Origin: APNM01 sp040361335
GTDB taxonomy: Bacteria; Pseudomonadota; Gammaproteobacteria; Nevskiales; Salinisphaeraceae
Assembly (NCBI RefSeq): GCF_040361335.1
Contig: NZ_APNM01000003.1
Span: forward strand, 124,001 to 188,000
Length of the DNA stretch: 64,000 nt
Direction of reading: 5' to 3'
A model generated the notes under the pieces. That model was not told the origin of the DNA, ran no database searches, and saw only the letters and a program-made list of their open reading frames with translations. Shown here piece by piece: positions 26,237 to 35,486 of this stretch; position 1 is the stretch's first letter; each line of letters begins with the position of its first letter. Made by a program: the position numbers and the translations under genes.

Positions 26237-26593
26237 ATGACTATGAAACCGTCAACAAACGGTGATAACGGCCGCGACGCGAGCGGCCGTTTCACCAAAG
26301 GCAATCCCGGCGGGCCGGGTAATCCTTACGCCAGCCGTGTTGCTAACCTGCGTTCGGCGTTGCTGGGTGCGGTCACGGAGGACGATTTACAGGCCATCGC
26401 TCAGGGCTTGGTTGGCGCCCCCAAGGATGGGGACGTGCAGGCGACCAAACTGCTATTTAGCTATGTGGTCGGCCGACCAACTGCATCCCCTAATCCTGAC
26501 CGCACCGATATTGAGGTCGCCGAGTTGGGCAAGCAGTGCCGCAGCGTGAGAGAGGACGAACGGATCGGCGAGATTCTCAAGGGGTTGTATTAA
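26237..26593 (+). CDS. DUF5681-domain protein
   Basis: This 118-residue protein has the short glycine-rich signature GRFTKGNPGGPGNPY near the N-terminus, typical of DUF5681 proteins of phages and mobile elements, and a helical body (LRSALLGAVTEDDLQAIAQG). The function of the family is unsettled; some members lie beside terminase or DNA-processing genes. I chose the ATG at 26237, which follows CGGGGTGGG; GTG at 26210 lies inside the terminator. It is 155 bases upstream of the restriction-modification gene. Confidence 0.65.
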   Translation: MTMKPSTNGDNGRDASGRFTKGNPGGPGNPYASRVANLRSALLGAVTEDDLQAIAQGLVGAPKDGDVQATKLLFSYVVGRPTASPNPDRTDIEVAELGKQCRSVREDERIGEILKGLY

Positions 26594-26748
26594 AGGGCAG
26601 AATGATGGTTATGGGATGCGCGTGCGTGGTTGCTCGCTAGCCTGGGCAATTTCGGGGATAACAGGCGGGGCGCTGGGAGTCGAAGCACGTCAACTACAGT
26701 TAGCTTTTATTGGATGAATAAAAATATTTACAAAAGAAAGGAAATTCT

Positions 26749-29700
26749 ATGATGAATGAAGCGCGAACCTTTTTTGGTTATCTGCAGGAGTTCTGCGAGA
26801 CCGTCGCGCAAAAATTGAATGCACCGTCCAGGGCCCAGCCTGAAGCGCAGCTTCACGGCCCCCTGCTTGAACTACTTAGGGCGGTGGACCCGGACCTTAC
26901 GATTCAGGCGGAATCGCAAGCAGATAATCGCGTTGGCATTCCTGACTTCGCCGTACTGCGTGACCGCCTGCTTGTCGGCTACATCGAAACCAAGGCGCCA
27001 GGCACCGGCGCGGACGCCAGCCGTTTTAAAGGACGCAACCGCCGGCAGTGGAAGCGGTTTCAGGACTTACCCAATATTTTTTATACCGACGGCAATGAAT
27101 GGGCCTTGTTCCAGAATGGCGAACGGGCCGGCAGCGTGGTGCGCCTAACGGGCGATCTAGCCGAAGATGGTGAAAAAGCCGCTAATGCTGAAGATGCCGA
27201 GGAGCTGTCTCAACTGCTCGCCAAATTCCTGTCATGGGAAGTCATACCGCCAAAGAGTGCAAAACAACTAGCCGAACTGCTTGCCCCCATCTGTCGGATA
27301 CTGCGTGACGAAGTTGCCGATGCGCTTAAGGACTCGAAGTCCCCTTTGGTTCGTTTGGCTGCTGAATGGCGTGAACACCTTTTCCCCGGCGAAAGTGATG
27401 AACGCTTCGCTGACGCCTATGCCCAAACCGTGACATATGCACTGCTCCTCGCTCGCGCTGAAAACGCCAATGTATTGGACCTTCACGAAGCATCTGTGGC
27501 GCTGCAGGACCACGAGCACACCATGTTATCTCGTGCGCTTCAGGTGATGACTGATCAGCAGGCAGAGCAGGAAATCCGCCCCGCGCTACGGCTGGTGCAG
27601 CGCATGGTTGCTAGTGTCGATCCTGATACGCTCGCCAGTGATGACAAGGCTGACCCTTGGCTTTACTTCTACGAAGACTTTTTGGCTGCCTACGACCCGC
27701 AACTACGCAAGGACGCTGGCGCTTACTACACGCCTGTTGAAGTGGTTCGCGCTCAAGTTCGTCTTGTTGACCATTTGCTGGTTGATCGTCTGGGTATGGA
27801 AATGGGTTTTGCAGAGGGCGGGAGTGTCACCACGCTGGACCCGGCCGTGGGCACAGGAACGTATCTGCTGGGCATCATCGATCACGCCATGGGGCGTGTT
27901 GCGGTTGAGGAAGGCGAAGGCTCAGTCCGCGCCCGCTCGTCTTTGCTGTGGCAAAACATACACGGCTTCGAGCTCTTGGTTAGTCCCTATGCCGTTGCGG
28001 AGCTGCGCCTGAGCCAGTCCTTGCGAAAATACAAGGGGTCGATGCCCGGTGGCGGGCCGCCTGTCTATTTGACCAATACGCTTGAATCCCCGTACACCGC
28101 GCCGCCAGCTCCTCCGCTGTTCTATGAACCGATCGCTAAGGAGCACCACCGCGCTCTGCAAGTCAAAGACCGCACTCCCATTCGTGTGTGTATCGGCAAT
28201 CCGCCTTATGATCGTCACAATGCCGCGACCATCGAGAATCACGCCATGACCGGCGCTTGGATACGATGGGGTCAATTGGACGAGGATGGTCGTGCGCCAC
28301 TTCAAGATTATATCGAACCCGCAAAGAATGCCGGATACGGAGGACACCTTAAAAATCTTTACAATTTGTATGTCTATTTCTGGCGCTGGGCGTTTTGGAA
28401 AACCTTTGAACATCCGCTAAGTTTGGGCGCGGGTATTGTCAGTTTCATTTCCGCGTCATCCTATCTCGATGGCGATGCGTTCGTGGGCATGCGTGAGCAC
28501 ATGCGTCGAACTTGCGATGAAATCTGGATCATTGACCTTGGTGGTGAGGGGCGCGGCACACGCAAAACCGATAATGTCTTCGCCATTCAAACGCCGGTCG
28601 CTATTGGAATCGCCTTTCGTGCCACTAGGCACATGCACGAGGATGTGCCAGCGAAAGTGCATTACACGCGCATCGAAGGCACGCGTGACGAGAAGCTGGC
28701 GAATCTCGACAAAATCCACCGTTTCGATGATCTAGCGTGGGAAGACTGCCCTAGAAGCTGGCACGCGCCCTTTCGGCCCGCGGGCAAAGGAGCTTTCTTT
28801 GACTGGCCGCTTTTGACCGACCTGATGCCGTGGCAGCAATCTGGTGCGCAGGTGAAGCGCATTTGGCCGATTGCCCCTGACAAGGAAACACTGGAACGAC
28901 GATGGCAGGCATTGCTGAAAGCGGATAATCGGGCCGAGGCATTCAAGGAAACACGCGATCGCAGGGTGACCCGAAAGTACCCAAGTCTGTTTTCTCAGAG
29001 CGGCCATCTCCAGCCGATCGCTGAACTTGGAGTCAGTGAGAAACCACCCGACATCCGGCGATATGCCTACCGCTCGCTCGATCGACAATACATCATCGCG
29101 GACAACCGTGTGGGTGACTACATGCGACCCGTGCTATGGCAAAGCAACAGCGAGCGGCAGGTGTATTACACCACTTTATTGAATCATCCGCTTGGGCATG
29201 GGCCAGCCGTAACCGTGGCTGCTGACGTGCCGGATTTGCACCATTTTCGTGGTTCTTACGGTGCGAAAGAGGTGATTCCGCTTTGGCGCGATAAAGCAGC
29301 CGAACATCCCAACATTATGCCCGGCTTGCTAGATTTGCTCGCCCAACTCTATGGCCAGAAGGTGTCACCGGAAGACTGGGGAGCTTACTTCTACGGCATC
29401 CTGGCGCAGCCGGCCTACACTGAACAGTTTCACGACGAACTGAGCAAACGCGAAGTGCGCGTGCCCATCACAAAGAGTGGCGATTTATTCGAGCAGGTGG
29501 CCCACATTGGCCGCAACCTAGTCTGGCTACACACATACGGCGAGCGCATGGTGCCCAATGGCAAGCGGCGGGGGCAGTTGCCCAGGGGTATGGCCCGTTG
29601 CACGGTGGCTGTGCCTGATGGAAAGGACAACTACCCGGAAACCTTCGACTACGATCCCGACCGGCGGACACTTCTCGTCGGCGGTGGCAGGTTCGCGCCG

Positions 29701-30027
29701 GTGTCGCCCGAGGTATGGGAGTTCGAGGTGTCGGGCTTGAAAGTGGTGCAATCCTGGTTGGGGTATCGCATGAAACGGCGCGCGGGCAAACGATCCTCCC
29801 CACTGGATGACATCGGCCCCGAGCGCTGGACAGCCGAATTTACGACCGAGCTGCTGCACCTTCTGTGGATTTTGGAAGCGACCCTGGCAGCTTATCCCGA
29901 ACAGGCGGAACTGCTGAACTGCGTGCTCACGGGCGAACTAGTCAATGTCGATGAGTTACCCGAAGTCCCGACTCGTGTGAGGAAGGCTCCGAAAATTAAG
30001 GTCGGTCTAGACTTGTTTGGAGCGTGA
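26749..30027 (+). CDS. Single-chain Type ISP/IIG-like restriction-modification enzyme
   Basis: A 1092-residue fusion that would both cut and methylate DNA. N-terminus: a PD-(D/E)xK nuclease with Asp66 (GIPDFAV) and Glu80-x-Lys82 (YIETKAPG). Middle: an adenine methyltransferase with AYYTP (325-329), motif I DPAVGTG (364-370) and motif IV NPPY (484-487). The C-terminal part (about 650-1090) resembles the Type ISP coupler and target-recognition region. Classical Type ISP enzymes are near 1500-1600 residues with a helicase; here no Walker A or DEAD motif appears between nuclease and methylase. The ATG has AGGAAA upstream. BREX PglX is unlikely because no brx/pgl genes are present. Confidence 0.85.
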   Translation: MMNEARTFFGYLQEFCETVAQKLNAPSRAQPEAQLHGPLLELLRAVDPDLTIQAESQADNRVGIPDFAVLRDRLLVGYIETKAPGTGADASRFKGRNRRQWKRFQDLPNIFYTDGNEWALFQNGERAGSVVRLTGDLAEDGEKAANAEDAEELSQLLAKFLSWEVIPPKSAKQLAELLAPICRILRDEVADALKDSKSPLVRLAAEWREHLFPGESDERFADAYAQTVTYALLLARAENANVLDLHEASVALQDHEHTMLSRALQVMTDQQAEQEIRPALRLVQRMVASVDPDTLASDDKADPWLYFYEDFLAAYDPQLRKDAGAYYTPVEVVRAQVRLVDHLLVDRLGMEMGFAEGGSVTTLDPAVGTGTYLLGIIDHAMGRVAVEEGEGSVRARSSLLWQNIHGFELLVSPYAVAELRLSQSLRKYKGSMPGGGPPVYLTNTLESPYTAPPAPPLFYEPIAKEHHRALQVKDRTPIRVCIGNPPYDRHNAATIENHAMTGAWIRWGQLDEDGRAPLQDYIEPAKNAGYGGHLKNLYNLYVYFWRWAFWKTFEHPLSLGAGIVSFISASSYLDGDAFVGMREHMRRTCDEIWIIDLGGEGRGTRKTDNVFAIQTPVAIGIAFRATRHMHEDVPAKVHYTRIEGTRDEKLANLDKIHRFDDLAWEDCPRSWHAPFRPAGKGAFFDWPLLTDLMPWQQSGAQVKRIWPIAPDKETLERRWQALLKADNRAEAFKETRDRRVTRKYPSLFSQSGHLQPIAELGVSEKPPDIRRYAYRSLDRQYIIADNRVGDYMRPVLWQSNSERQVYYTTLLNHPLGHGPAVTVAADVPDLHHFRGSYGAKEVIPLWRDKAAEHPNIMPGLLDLLAQLYGQKVSPEDWGAYFYGILAQPAYTEQFHDELSKREVRVPITKSGDLFEQVAHIGRNLVWLHTYGERMVPNGKRRGQLPRGMARCTVAVPDGKDNYPETFDYDPDRRTLLVGGGRFAPVSPEVWEFEVSGLKVVQSWLGYRMKRRAGKRSSPLDDIGPERWTAEFTTELLHLLWILEATLAAYPEQAELLNCVLTGELVNVDELPEVPTRVRKAPKIKVGLDLFGA

Positions 30028-30230
30028 TATCTCAGCCACACCCGGGGACATGGGCCCACGGGTTCTACACCTTTGGAGTGGACATCTTCGAGAAGGTGCG
30101 GACTTTATACGCGCCCTTGTTTTGACCTTTACACGGCGTCGCCTAGAGTCTGCGCGACAGGGGTAAAAATGGAGGTAATTGTCCCTAGAATATTCTATAT
30201 AAACCAAGATATGAGCTTTATATGGAATAA
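30028..30230. other. Island right-end spacer
   Basis: There are about 200 bases between the restriction enzyme and the right attachment dyad, AT-rich after 30160. No gene or hairpin terminator of note is visible. Confidence 0.4.
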
Positions 30231-30393
30231 TATGGTGGCACCCGTAGCCACCATACTTTCCCTCTGTCGATTCAGTCGGTTGCGATGGCTTCGGTGAACG
30301 GACATCGTATTGTTATTGCCGATGTCGGAGGTTGCGTCCGCCTCCGGCGGACGTCCTCCCGACTCCGCGGTTTCGTCTCCTGACTCCACCCAT
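30231..30393. other. attR region: core dyad plus two hairpins copied from attL
   Basis: The dyad TATGGTGG-N9-CCACCATA (30231-30255) spans the 17-bp core at 30239-30255. The following bases align with those after tRNA-Met. Both copies keep two hairpins, but the stem sequences differ by paired changes (for example GACACCG/CGGTGTC against GACATCG/CGATGTC). From 30394 to 30641 I see one small palindrome (CTACG...CGTAG near 30450) and the ribosome site of the next gene. Confidence 0.65.
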
Positions 30394-30641
30394 CCATTCG
30401 CCGTCACTCTCTCCAGCGCCGCACCGGTATGACGCGCCGTTCTACGCCTTTAGTCGTAGACGCCGCGCGCGACCTGGGCGGTCGTGCGAAGCTACGGTAC
30501 TTTAGGATTGGATTCAGTTCCCGCCGCCACGGTTGACCGGCGGGCGGACGGGTTCAAGAATCGACTCGAAGACCCCCGGCCGGGTTGCCGGCGACGGGGC
30601 GGACAAGAATACCGGCACCGGTGCGAGAAGGAGAGTTCAGG

Positions 30642-32213
30642 ATGCGTATCCCATTGACGCCGATGGATTTCGCGCGCCGCGCGCGGCGACTGTACGGCGA
30701 CCGCGAGGCGGTCGTGGACGGCGATCTGCGGCTGACCTACAGCGAGTTCTTCGACCGATGCGACCGCTGGTCGGCAAAGCTCCAGGCACTCGGCGTCCGG
30801 GCCGGTGACCGGGTCGCCTATATCGCGCCCAACACGCATGCGCACCTGGAGGGCTATTACGCGGTGCCGCAGATCGGGGCGGTGATGGTGCCGATCAACT
30901 ATCGGCTCTCGCCGGAGGAATTCGAGTACATCATCGGCCACTGCGGCGCCAAGGTGGTCTGCGCGCACGCCGATCATATCGCGGCGGTGGACGGTATCCG
31001 CGACCGTCTGCCGGAGGTCGAGCATTTCGTCGCCCTGGAGGGATCGGGCGACGGTTGGCTGGACTACGAGTCGCTGGTGGCCGAGGCCGAGCCGGTTTTC
31101 GAGGCGCCGGAGATCGACGAGGACGATCTGATCACGATCAACTACACCAGCGGCACCACCTCGCGTCCGAAGGGCGTGATGATGACCCATCGCAGCGGCT
31201 GGATGAACAGCGTCGGCACGCTCGCGCACGAGCACCTGACGCCGGCGGACCGCTACCTGTGGACGCTGCCCATGTTCCACGTCAACGGCTGGACGTTCGT
31301 GTGGACGATCACGGCCTGTGGCGGTACCCACGTCTGCCTGCGCAAGGTGGATCCGGCCGAGATCTTCCGGCTGATGGAGGTCGAGGACATCAGTCTGTTC
31401 TGCGCCGCGCCCACGGTGCTGATCTCGATCGCCAACGCGCCGCCGGAGCTGCGCGCGAAGGCGCCGCGCGGCATCCGGTTGTTCACGGCGGGCGCGCCGC
31501 CGGCGGCGGCCACCATCGAGCGGATCGAGGACGAGCTGGGCTGGGAGCTGACCCAGGCCTACGGACTGACCGAGACCGCACCCTTCATCACCATCTGCGA
31601 GCCGCGTCCGGAGCACGCCGAGTTGTCCGCCTCCGAGCGGGCCGCGATTAAGGCCCGGCAGGGCGTGGAGCTGATCACCTCGGGCGATCTGCGGGTGGTC
31701 GACGATCATGGCGACGAGGTGCCGTGGGACGGCGAGACCCAGGGCCAGATCACGGTGCGCGGCAACGTGGTGATGAAGGGCTACTACAACGATCCCGAGG
31801 CCACGGACAAGGCCATTCGCGACGGCTACTTCCACACCGGCGACGCCGCCGTGGTGCATCCGGACGGTTACGTGGAGATCCGCGACCGCATCAAGGATGT
31901 GATCATCAGCGGCGGCGAGAACATCTCCTCGGTCGAGGTGGAGGCCGCGCTGCTGCGGCATCCGGCGGTCCAGGAGGCCGCGGTCGTGGGCATGCCGCAC
32001 CCGAAATGGGGCGAGTCGCCGCACGCCTTCGTGATCGTGCGCGAGGGCGAGGAAGCCACCGAGGAGGACCTGCGGTCGTTCCTGCGCGAGCACCTGGCCC
32101 ACTTCAAGACCCCGCAGTGGTTCACTTTCGTCGACGAGCTGCCCAAGACCGCCACCGGCAAGATCCAGAAGTACGTGCTGCGCCAGGGCGAGTCCGCCGT
32201 CAGCCGGCAGTAG
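30642..32213 (+). CDS. Fatty acyl-CoA synthetase (AMP-forming)
   Basis: It activates a carboxylic acid to its acyl-CoA via an acyl-adenylate. The 523-residue ANL-family protein has the P-loop YTSGTTSRPKGVMMTH (about 165-180), QAYGLTETAPF (A5), DGYFHTGDAA (A7), IKDVIISGGENISSVEVE (A8) and the catalytic lysine in PKTATGKIQKYVL (A10). It most resembles medium/long-chain fatty-acid CoA ligases; chain length is unknown. The ATG at 30642 has AAGGAGAG upstream. An MscS-like gene follows 86 bases downstream. Confidence 0.9.
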   Translation: MRIPLTPMDFARRARRLYGDREAVVDGDLRLTYSEFFDRCDRWSAKLQALGVRAGDRVAYIAPNTHAHLEGYYAVPQIGAVMVPINYRLSPEEFEYIIGHCGAKVVCAHADHIAAVDGIRDRLPEVEHFVALEGSGDGWLDYESLVAEAEPVFEAPEIDEDDLITINYTSGTTSRPKGVMMTHRSGWMNSVGTLAHEHLTPADRYLWTLPMFHVNGWTFVWTITACGGTHVCLRKVDPAEIFRLMEVEDISLFCAAPTVLISIANAPPELRAKAPRGIRLFTAGAPPAAATIERIEDELGWELTQAYGLTETAPFITICEPRPEHAELSASERAAIKARQGVELITSGDLRVVDDHGDEVPWDGETQGQITVRGNVVMKGYYNDPEATDKAIRDGYFHTGDAAVVHPDGYVEIRDRIKDVIISGGENISSVEVEAALLRHPAVQEAAVVGMPHPKWGESPHAFVIVREGEEATEEDLRSFLREHLAHFKTPQWFTFVDELPKTATGKIQKYVLRQGESAVSRQ

Positions 32214-32299
32214 GGCGGGTCGTCCCGCGCGTGCCGCCCGAGTGACGCGGCGGGTGCGTTCGGTCTAGAGTCGGGGGACACCCCGCCTGAGGAGCCGAC

Positions 32300-33133
32300 T
32301 TGGACCGGATTTTCCCGTTCGCGGACAGTTCCACGGCCGGCAACCTGATCGCCAGCCTGCTGGTGATGGTGGCCGTGGCGGTCGCCTACCGCCTGATCGC
32401 CGCCCGCATCCGCCGTACCGACTGGCACAGCGCGGAGGTCGGTCGGCGCTGGGTGGTGATGGCGCGCAACGTCGCGATCCTGGTCGCGGTCTTCGCGCTG
32501 TTCGTGATCTGGGCGGCGCAATTGCGGACGCTGGCCCTGTCGATGGTCGGCTTCGCGGTGGCCATCGGCCTGATCACCAAGGAACTGGCGATGTGCCTCA
32601 CCGGCGGGGTGCTGCGCACGGGGTCGGGCATGTTCGATATCGGTCACCGTATCGAGGTCCGGGGCCTGCGCGGCGACGTGGTCGACATGAAGATGCTGAC
32701 CACGACGATCCTCGAGATCGGCCCCGGCCACGCGTCCCAGATGTACACCGGGCGCGCGCTGGTGCTGCCGAACGCCCTGTTCCTGTCCGAGCCGTTGCTC
32801 AACGAGAGTTATACCCGCGACTATGCCCTGCACACGGCCACTGTGCCGTTGCCGGCGGATGCCGACTGGCGCCGCGCGGAGCGGCACCTGCTGGCCGCCG
32901 CCGCCGAGGTCTGCGGCGAATACCTGGAGGTGGCGGGCGGCCACATCCGGCGCATCGCCCGCCGCGAGGGTATCGATCCGCCGTCGGTGGAGCCCACGGT
33001 CACGGTGTCGCTGCCCGAGTCGGGGCGGATCGATCTGGTGCTGCGTTTTCCGGCGCCGTCCCGCCGCAAGGGCGAGACCGAGCAGGCCGTGTTGCGACGT
33101 TATCTCGACCTGGAGACGGCGGCCGGCGCTTGA
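32300..33133 (+). CDS. MscS-family mechanosensitive channel
   Basis: The 277-residue protein has three membrane segments near residues 12-32, 54-72 and 78-100 (LSMVGFAVAIGLITKELAMC). The last corresponds to the pore helix leading into the beta domain (IGHRIEVRGLRGDVVDMKML), and LVLPNALFLSEPLLNES follows. It would release solutes on hypo-osmotic shock or act in small-solute flux. The first codon is TTG (32300), with GAGGAGCC upstream. It converges on the LuxR-type gene with one base between stops. Confidence 0.85.
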   Translation: MDRIFPFADSSTAGNLIASLLVMVAVAVAYRLIAARIRRTDWHSAEVGRRWVVMARNVAILVAVFALFVIWAAQLRTLALSMVGFAVAIGLITKELAMCLTGGVLRTGSGMFDIGHRIEVRGLRGDVVDMKMLTTTILEIGPGHASQMYTGRALVLPNALFLSEPLLNESYTRDYALHTATVPLPADADWRRAERHLLAAAAEVCGEYLEVAGGHIRRIARREGIDPPSVEPTVTVSLPESGRIDLVLRFPAPSRRKGETEQAVLRRYLDLETAAGA

Positions 33134-33134
33134 A

Positions 33135-34076
33135 TCACTCGCCGTGGACCAGCTTGGCCAGGGAGGCGCGGCTGGTCACGCCCAGCTTGCGGTAGATGCG
33201 GTAGAGGCGGTTGGAGACGGTCGAGGGCGCCAGGTCCATCTCTCGGGCGATCTCCTTGAAGGTCATGCCCTTGCAGACGCCCGCCACGATCTCGCGGTCG
33301 CGCTCCGGCAGGGTGTCGGTCGGGCGCTCCTCCCATATCCGAACGCAGTAGAGATCGGCGAAGGGCTGGGATTCGATGCAGAGCCCGCCCGCGGAGGTTC
33401 GCTCACCCGGCTCCGGGATGGGGAAGGGCAGCGCCTGGCTGTGCCAGCCGGGGTAGTGTTGCTCGACCATGTCCAGGAATTCCGGCATCGCCTGGTAGAA
33501 CAGGCCGTGGCTGTCGCAGATGGCCGCGCTGATCTCCGGGTTGGCGCCGGACTCGGCCGCGATGTGCAGGAAGAAGGCGTGCTGCGCGGCGTTGACCATG
33601 TGGTAGGCCGCCCGTTCGAATAGCGCGCGGTCCTCCTCGGTGAAGCGCTGCTCGCGGTCGAAGCGGTAGAGGCTGACCAGGGTATAGATGTTGCTGCGGG
33701 GATCGACGTCGATATAGCTCAGGATGCGCTCCACGCCATGGCGCCCGAAGCACAGACGGTAGACCTCGCTGCCGTAGAAGGTCTCGTCGTCGATCACGGA
33801 GGCCATGTCGATGGCGCTGCCGATGTGCTGCATCAGCCGCGGCAGGATGGGATTGATGTCCTTGGTTCGCTCCAGGGCGTGGGGGTAGTCCTCGTGCACG
33901 CCCAGGGTGGCGACGCTGTGGAACACCTGGGACGTGAAATTGCCCGTGCCCCAGAGGGCGCCGTCGAAGGGCAGCAGCACGCCCAGCGAGCGCAGGGCGG
34001 ACTCCCGGAAGCCCTCGGTGCCCCGGAACTGCACCGAGCGGTACACGTTCGCGATGAAATTATCGACGCGTTCCAT
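33135..34076 (-). CDS. LuxR-type transcriptional regulator
   Basis: The 313-residue protein has a C-terminal LuxR/GerE helix-turn-helix (LPERDREIVAGVCKGMTFKE, then IAREMDLAPSTVSNRLYRIY and RKLGVTSRASLAKL). A roughly 240-residue N-terminal sensory region without a recognised ligand motif precedes it. It is not a classical acyl-homoserine-lactone receptor, since the conserved Trp/Tyr/Asp set is not obvious. I chose the ATG at 34076 (MERVDNFIANVY) for its GGGAG site six bases upstream; in-frame starts at 34091, 34133 and 34190 are possible. Confidence 0.85.
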   Translation of the reverse strand: MERVDNFIANVYRSVQFRGTEGFRESALRSLGVLLPFDGALWGTGNFTSQVFHSVATLGVHEDYPHALERTKDINPILPRLMQHIGSAIDMASVIDDETFYGSEVYRLCFGRHGVERILSYIDVDPRSNIYTLVSLYRFDREQRFTEEDRALFERAAYHMVNAAQHAFFLHIAAESGANPEISAAICDSHGLFYQAMPEFLDMVEQHYPGWHSQALPFPIPEPGERTSAGGLCIESQPFADLYCVRIWEERPTDTLPERDREIVAGVCKGMTFKEIAREMDLAPSTVSNRLYRIYRKLGVTSRASLAKLVHGE

Positions 34077-34202
34077 CCATGTCTCCCGCATTGATCCGGC
34101 ACGTTGACCGGTCGCGTCCGCCGGGGACGCCATGACGCATATTCTTGTGATATCGGCAGGCAGTATGGCGCGCGCAGGGTGAGCCGCCAAACGCGGTGCC
34201 GT

Positions 34203-35486
34203 TCAGCGTTCCCGGGTGCCGAGCAGGTACCAGGTCGGCATCCGTCCCTTGCCGCGCACCCGCAGGGTGCCCCGCCGGCGCAGCCGGAAGTCGTCCTTCA
34301 GGCGTTCGTAGGTGGCCTCGGTCACCTGGATGCGGTTGGGCTGTCCCTGCGACTGCATGCGCGATGCGGTATTCACCGTATCGCCCCACACATCGTAGGA
34401 GAACTTGTGGGAGCCGATCACACCGGCCACCGCCTCGCCGGTATGGATGCCGACGCGCAGGGCCAGGCGGTGATCCAGCTCCTCGTTGAGTTCCGCGATC
34501 GTCTCCAGCATCCGCAGCGCGACGGTAGCCACCGCCTGGGGATGATCCGCACGGGGCAGGGGGATGCCGCCGGCCAGCATGTATTCGTCGCCCACGGTCT
34601 TGATCTTCTCCAGGCCGTAGGCCTCCACCAGCCGATCGAACCGGGAGAAGACCCGGTTGAGCAGCGCCACGAGCTCGTGCGGCGGCAGCTTATCCGCGAG
34701 CCGGGTGAACCCGACGATGTCGGCGAACAGGAGGGTGACCTCGGGGAAGCCGTCGGCGATCACCTGCGGTCCCCGCTTGAGGCGGTGCGCCACCGACGCC
34801 GGCAGGATGTTGCGCAGCATGTCCTCCGAGCGGCGGTATTCCTCCTGCAGCAGCCGCTCGGTACGGTCGATCTCCGTGTAGAACAGGGTCAGTTGCAGGC
34901 CGATGAAGGCGAACGCCCCCAGGGCGTTGAAGAAGTAGTAGAGCTTCAGGAAGTCGGGCGACAGCGACGCCATGGTATTGGGTGTGTCGAAGTCGAGCTG
35001 GATCCAGAAATAGAGGGCGAGCCACAGCGCGGCCGATGCCACGGAGATCCAGCGGTTGTCCCGGGCGTAGAGCAGGAACAGCGCGACCCAGAGCACGAAG
35101 AAGTAGAGCTGGACCCCGGCCTCGTTGCTCACCAGCCAGGCGGCGAACGTGAGCTGGACGCTGGCCAGCAGCACCAGGGCGATGCGGGCGACGTGGTAGC
35201 GCCGGTCGCGGTTCAGCCGCAGGACCGCGAGGTAGGCCGCGATCTCGGGCGGTGCCGCCAGGGCCAGGGGCCAAAGGTTGCGCCAGTCCAGGATCAGCGA
35301 GCCGACGCCGTAAAGCAGCGTGAGACCGGCCGCGAGCATCGCCATCTGGTTGACCAGCGCGATGCGCCGGCGCTGGGGGTAGCCCTGGTCCGGTTCGAGA
35401 CCCAGGCGCGAGCCCGTCCGCCAGAGGCGGACGAAATCCCCGATCCCCCGCAGCGTGCCGCGAGGGCCTACAACGCCAGCCAGCAT
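34203..35486 (-). CDS. Membrane class III adenylate/guanylate cyclase
   Basis: The 427-residue protein has six membrane helices (about residues 44-210), a linker helix (TERLLQEEYRRSEDMLRNIL) and a class III cyclase domain: FADIVGFTRLAD with the metal aspartate (256), EKIKTVGDEYM with Lys296 and Asp300, and YDVWGDTVNTASRM. The lysine and second aspartate suggest ATP as substrate, so cAMP is the likely product. It overlaps the DUF3307 gene by 19 bases. It lies 0.5 kb from a divergent operon that encodes a cyclic-nucleotide-binding transporter. Confidence 0.9.
   Translation of the reverse strand: MLAGVVGPRGTLRGIGDFVRLWRTGSRLGLEPDQGYPQRRRIALVNQMAMLAAGLTLLYGVGSLILDWRNLWPLALAAPPEIAAYLAVLRLNRDRRYHVARIALVLLASVQLTFAAWLVSNEAGVQLYFFVLWVALFLLYARDNRWISVASAALWLALYFWIQLDFDTPNTMASLSPDFLKLYYFFNALGAFAFIGLQLTLFYTEIDRTERLLQEEYRRSEDMLRNILPASVAHRLKRGPQVIADGFPEVTLLFADIVGFTRLADKLPPHELVALLNRVFSRFDRLVEAYGLEKIKTVGDEYMLAGGIPLPRADHPQAVATVALRMLETIAELNEELDHRLALRVGIHTGEAVAGVIGSHKFSYDVWGDTVNTASRMQSQGQPNRIQVTEATYERLKDDFRLRRRGTLRVRGKGRMPTWYLLGTRER

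Larger units (their letters stand above)
22884..30255. mobile_element. Genomic island at the tRNA-Met 3' end (restriction-modification cargo, integrase lost)
   Basis: The 17-bp core CACCCGTAGCCACCATA at 22884-22900 (end of tRNA-Met plus TA) recurs at 30239-30255, and similarity continues about 130 bases beyond each copy. The DNA between is clearly lower in GC than its neighbours. It holds a two-TM protein, decayed reading frames, an IS481-type relic, DUF5681 and a Type ISP-like enzyme. A third core-like site at 24710-24734 divides it in two. I see no integrase or excisionase on either strand, so it cannot move by itself. Confidence 0.75.

Noticed and set aside
26749..30027. BREX or DISARM system
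   Set aside because: Only a single methylase-nuclease gene is present; no brx, pgl or drm partner genes surround it.
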